64,000 bases of DNA, from the NCBI RefSeq assembly GCF_905404315.1, contig NC_066269.1:15258501-15322500 (forward strand), given 5' to 3'. Shown here piece by piece: positions 60,937 to 64,000 of this stretch (within the stretch, counting starts at the first letter, position 1; each line of letters opens with the position of its first letter). Origin of the DNA: Leptidea sinapis (Eukaryota; Arthropoda; Insecta; Lepidoptera; Pieridae). Position numbers and translations under genes: made by a program. Below the pieces are notes generated by a model, which had not been told where the DNA came from, searched no databases, and saw only the letters and a list, made by a program, of their open reading frames with translations.

Positions 60937-63900
60937 TTTTTTTTTTTTTTTTTTTATGGAATAGGAGGCCAAACGAGCGTACGGGTCACCTGGTGTTAAG
61001 TGATCACCGCCGCCCACATTCTCTTGCAACACCAGAGGAATCACAAGAGCGTTGCCGGCCTTTAAGGAAGGTGTACGCGCTTTTTTTGAAGGCACCCATG
61101 TCGTATCGTCCCCCAAACACCGCACAAGGAAGCTCATTCCACAGCTTTGTAGTACGAGGGAGAAAGCTTCTTGAAAACCGCACAGTGGAGGACCGCCACA
61201 CATCCAGATGGTGGGGATGATATCCTAACTTGTGGCGTGTCGTGCGATGGTGAAATTCGGCGGCAGGAATCAGGTTAAACAGCTCTTCGGAACACTCCCC
61301 GTGATAAATGCGGTAGAAGACACACAATGAAGCGACGTCTCTACGAAACGCCAAGTGATCCAGCCGTTCACAGAGCACTGAGTCCCCGACAATTCGAGCT
61401 GCTCTACGTTGCACGCGGTCAAATGGATCGAGCAGATACTGGGGTGCACCAGACCAGAGATGACAGCAATACTCCATGTGAGGCCGGACCTGCACTTTGT
61501 AGAGCGCTAGAATGTGGGCCGGCTTGAAGTATTGCCGTGCTCTATTGATGACACCCAGCTTCTTCGAAGCCAATTTGGCTTTGCCCTCCAGATGGCCACG
61601 GAATTGGCAATCGCTCGAGATTTCGAGACCCAGTATTCCGATACTAGGCGCGGCTTTAAGAGAAGTGTTCTCGAAGAGCGGTGATACGACAAATGGGGTT
61701 TTTTTTGGTGGTAAACGCGCAAACTTGAGTCTTCTGGGGGTTAAATTGGACAAGGTTCAATTTACCCCATTCCGCGACCTTCTCGAGCGAGGACTCGATA
61801 GAAGACACAAGTTTCTCCCGGCACTGGTCGACGATTTCCCGAGAGAGACCTGCATGGCCCGTGTATACGGCATCACCAGTGCTGTCATCTGCATAGCAAT
61901 GCATGTTGGAGGTGTCCAACATATCATTGATATGCAGAAGAAACAGCGTAGGAGATAGCACACAGCCTTGAGGCACTCCAGCATTCACGGGCTTCGGGTT
62001 CGAGCAATATCCGTCGACAACGACCTGTATGCTACGCCCAGTGAGGAAGCTGGAGGTCCACTTGCACAAGCTCTCGGGAAGCCCAAATGATGGAAGTTTT
62101 GAGAGGAGCGCCTTGTGCCATACACGATCAAAGGCCTTCGCTATATCCAGGCTAACTGCCAGGCCTTCCCCCTTGCTTTCAATAGCCGCCGCCCATCTAT
62201 GTGTTAGGTATACCAGAAGATCACCTGCAGACCGTCCATGGCGAAAGCCGTACAGTCGGTCGTTGATCAACTGGTGACCCTCTAGGTATACTAAAAGCTG
62301 GTGGCTAATTATGCTCTCCATGATTTTGGAGAGCAGGGAGGTGATAGCAATAGGCCTGTAGTTCGCCGGATCCGAACTGTCTCCTTTTTTTTGGATCGGA
62401 TGGACAAGGGCTGACTTCCATGAGTCAGGGACTACGCCTTTGGAATAAGAGTGCCGGAATAAACGCTTTAGCACCGGCGTCAACTCAGGGGCACACGTTC
62501 TAAGCACGATTGGAGAAATGCGATCCGGCCCGCTCGACTTCCTGACGTCCAACGAAAACAGAGCTCGCCTAACAGTTTTCTGTCTGAACTGTACTTCAGG
62601 CATAGAGCTCTGACACCGCGGGATGGTCGGCGGTGTTTTTCCGTTGTCGTCAAGAGTCGAGTTGGAGGCGAAAAGAGCGCACAGGAGCTCGGCTTTCTCT
62701 TTTGCCGTATGGGCCAGGGTGTCATTCCTCATGTGCAACGGCGGCATGGACGGCTGGTTGAAGTTACCAAGAGCAGCTTTCGACAACAACCAGAACTTGC
62801 GTGTTCCGGTCGGGTAACTGGAAAGCTGCTCGCCGATTTTGACGACGTGCTTAGACTTCGCACGGGCGATTTGCCGCTTAAAAAATCTGGAGGCACGGTT
62901 ATATTTCCTCTTAAGAACTTTGCAGTTCGAATCTTTTGTGCCCAGCGCCGCAACCCAAGTTCGATACGCCGGTTTTTTGCAGTCAGATGCTGCTTTAACT
63001 GAAGCATCGAACCAGGGCTGTGATCTGCCACCGATCGGTACTACAGAGCTTGGTATAAAAATATCCATGCCCTGCAGTATCACATCTGCAATGGCGCAGG
63101 CACTAGGATCATCCGAAGGGAAACAAACCCTGCCCCAAGGGTAGGATGCAAAAAAGAAACGCATCCTATCCCAATCTGCTGACTTGTAGTGCCAAACGCG
63201 GCGGGTCGCGGGTGGTCTGAGACGTTGGCGTCGGATAGGCACTACACTCCTGACCAGGCAATGGTCGGACGTTCCGAGAGGGGCGTCGACAAAGACCTGG
63301 TAACCATCGGGATGTGTAGTCAGCAGAAGATCTAATAAGGACGGCATGTGGCTATCCACATCCGGGAGCCGCGTTGGCGACTCAACCAATTGGGACAGAC
63401 CATACGCCAATGCAAAATTATGCACAGATCGCCCTGCGTAGTCTGTGGTACGTGATCCAAGCCATTCGGTATTGTGCCCGTTGAAATCACCCAAGACTAC
63501 GATTTCAGCGGAGGGGATCTGTGCAAGCACGACGTGAATTGCCGCTTGAACGCAGCCCATGAGATGATCGGTTTCTTCGTAACCACTATGGGACCTGTAG
63601 ACACACGCATAGATACGGACGCGGTCGTCTAAATCTACGCGGAGCCAGAGAGTAGACAGGTTCCTACCCTCAAAATTGCCGAGACGCCGACAGCAGATAT
63701 CCTCCCTAACGTACACACATACCCCGGCATGAGGCCAAAAGTTGTGCTCAATTTTGTACGCGGGGTACGTTAAATATGACGTATCGCTAGGTCGAGATAT
63801 CTGCGTCTCCGTAAGGAAACACAAGGCCGGCTGCGCCGTCTCAAGGTGGTGGTGGACGGCGATTAAATTGGAGTGAATTCCCCTGATATTGCAAAAGTCC

Positions 63901-64000
63901 ACGTTGAGCGTGGAGCTTGGTGCCGTGGTGTTACTGCCTCGTTTGTCCTCGGTCATGCGCGGTTCTGTGCCCACCCCAGAATACGAAGGGCGGCCCGAGC
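60937..64000 (-). mobile_element. LINE-K, long copy running off the window
   Basis: Poly(A) end (T19-type run at about 60937-60955), short 3' UTR (AATAGGAGGCCAAACGAGCG to GATCACCGCCGCC), ORF2 from 61004 to the window edge. Jockey/CR1-type LINE of the kind often annotated 'RNA-directed DNA polymerase from transposon BS'. Ten shorter pieces of it are scattered through the window. The 5' end lies beyond 64000. Confidence 0.93.
61004..64000 (-). pseudogene. LINE-K ORF2 (endonuclease and reverse transcriptase), one frameshift
   Basis: Open to the window edge; the reading frame continues upstream of 63974, so the start is not seen (first ATG 63956). Endonuclease: VDFCNIRGIHSN, LCFLTETQISR (Glu), VVLGDFNGHNTEWL (Asp, Asn), LGTSDHCLV (Asp-His). 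Linker: KRKYNRASRFFKRQIARAKS. Reverse transcriptase: DVRKSSGPDRISP, NYRPIAITSLLSKIMES, SLDIAKAFDRVW (motif A), AGVPQGCVLSPTLFLLHIND (motif B), CYADDSTGD (YADD at 61895-61884). After AFTTKK the frame shifts by one in a run of eight T (A on the coding strand, 61699-61706). The rest (TPFVVSPLFENTS, KLGVINRARQYFKPAH, VRPHMEYCCHLW, then the C-terminus to the stop at 61004) continues in the next frame. All catalytic residues I can identify are present. Confidence 0.93.

Noticed and set aside
61512..61958. 148-codon plus-strand frame, and other plus frames over 61-63 kb
   Set aside because: Antisense shadows of the long LINE-K ORF2.

Overview
The window looks like gene-poor DNA from an insect nuclear genome, most likely a butterfly or moth (Lepidoptera). 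It is AT-rich with short, heavily decayed reading frames and almost wall-to-wall transposable-element debris. The mix of families is familiar from lepidopteran genomes: CR1/jockey-type, RTE-type and R1-type LINEs, a cecropia-type mariner, tRNA-derived SINEs and the 'CTAGCTGACCCG' and 'GGCCAAGTGCGAGTCGGA' repeats. I found no complete host protein-coding gene. The one functional-looking cellular gene is a tRNA-Ala(AGC) at 46582-46654 with its own T-run terminator.

Labels used below (mine). tSINE = tRNA-like SINE. RepA = about 300-bp poly(A)-ended repeat with a GAGCGGCACT/AGTGCCGCTC stem. RepC = 'CTAGCTGACCCG' repeat. RepG = 'GGCCAAGTGCGAGTCGGA' repeat. LINE-K = the nearly intact LINE at the right edge and its many truncated copies. 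LINE-D1, D2 and D3 = three CR1/jockey-like families seen mostly as 3' ends. LINE-E = dispersed ORF2 C-terminal fragments. Pal2 = an element built of two adjacent palindromes.

Layout. 0-32 kb: mostly unassigned AT-rich sequence with scattered tSINE, RepA, RepC, RepG and LINE 3' ends, a Pal2 copy at 15.5 kb, a 59-bp minisatellite (26.9-28.05 kb) followed by a 100-bp tandem duplication, and RTE and LINE-E fragments. 32.2-33.4 kb: a full-length dead mariner. 33.5-36.2 kb: an RTE-like LINE with endonuclease and reverse transcriptase, broken by frameshifts, one TGA and a changed catalytic motif. 36.4-39.7 kb: LINE-K fragments, a Harbinger-like MITE and a 5'-truncated LINE-D1. 40.35-44.2 kb: a jockey-like LINE retaining ORF1 and parts of ORF2, with a nested LINE-D3 insertion. 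44.3-50.6 kb: nested repeats, a short terminal-inverted-repeat element carrying a THAP-type first exon with a splice donor (45.45-45.87 kb) and its partial twin (49.33-49.55 kb), the tRNA-Ala, and two head-to-head tSINE pairs. 51-52.8 kb: a scrambled LINE-K copy. 53.3-56.2 kb: RepA copies, a LINE-D1 3' end and a second Pal2 copy interrupted by a retroposon. 57-59.6 kb: an R1/I-type LINE with an RNase H domain. 60-64 kb: two LINE-K copies in the same orientation, the last open to the window edge and broken in this window by what looks like one base in an A8 run.

How the parts relate: the coding capacity belongs to selfish elements. The LINEs supply endonuclease/reverse transcriptase. The tSINE and RepA retroposons carry no protein and would depend on LINE machinery. 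The mariner, Harbinger-like and THAP/P-like elements are non-autonomous or dead DNA transposons. The most interesting structures are the THAP-exon mini-element, the two-palindrome Pal2 element, the 59-bp array with an 8-unit higher-order period, several short perfect hairpins, and the circularly permuted tSINE units.
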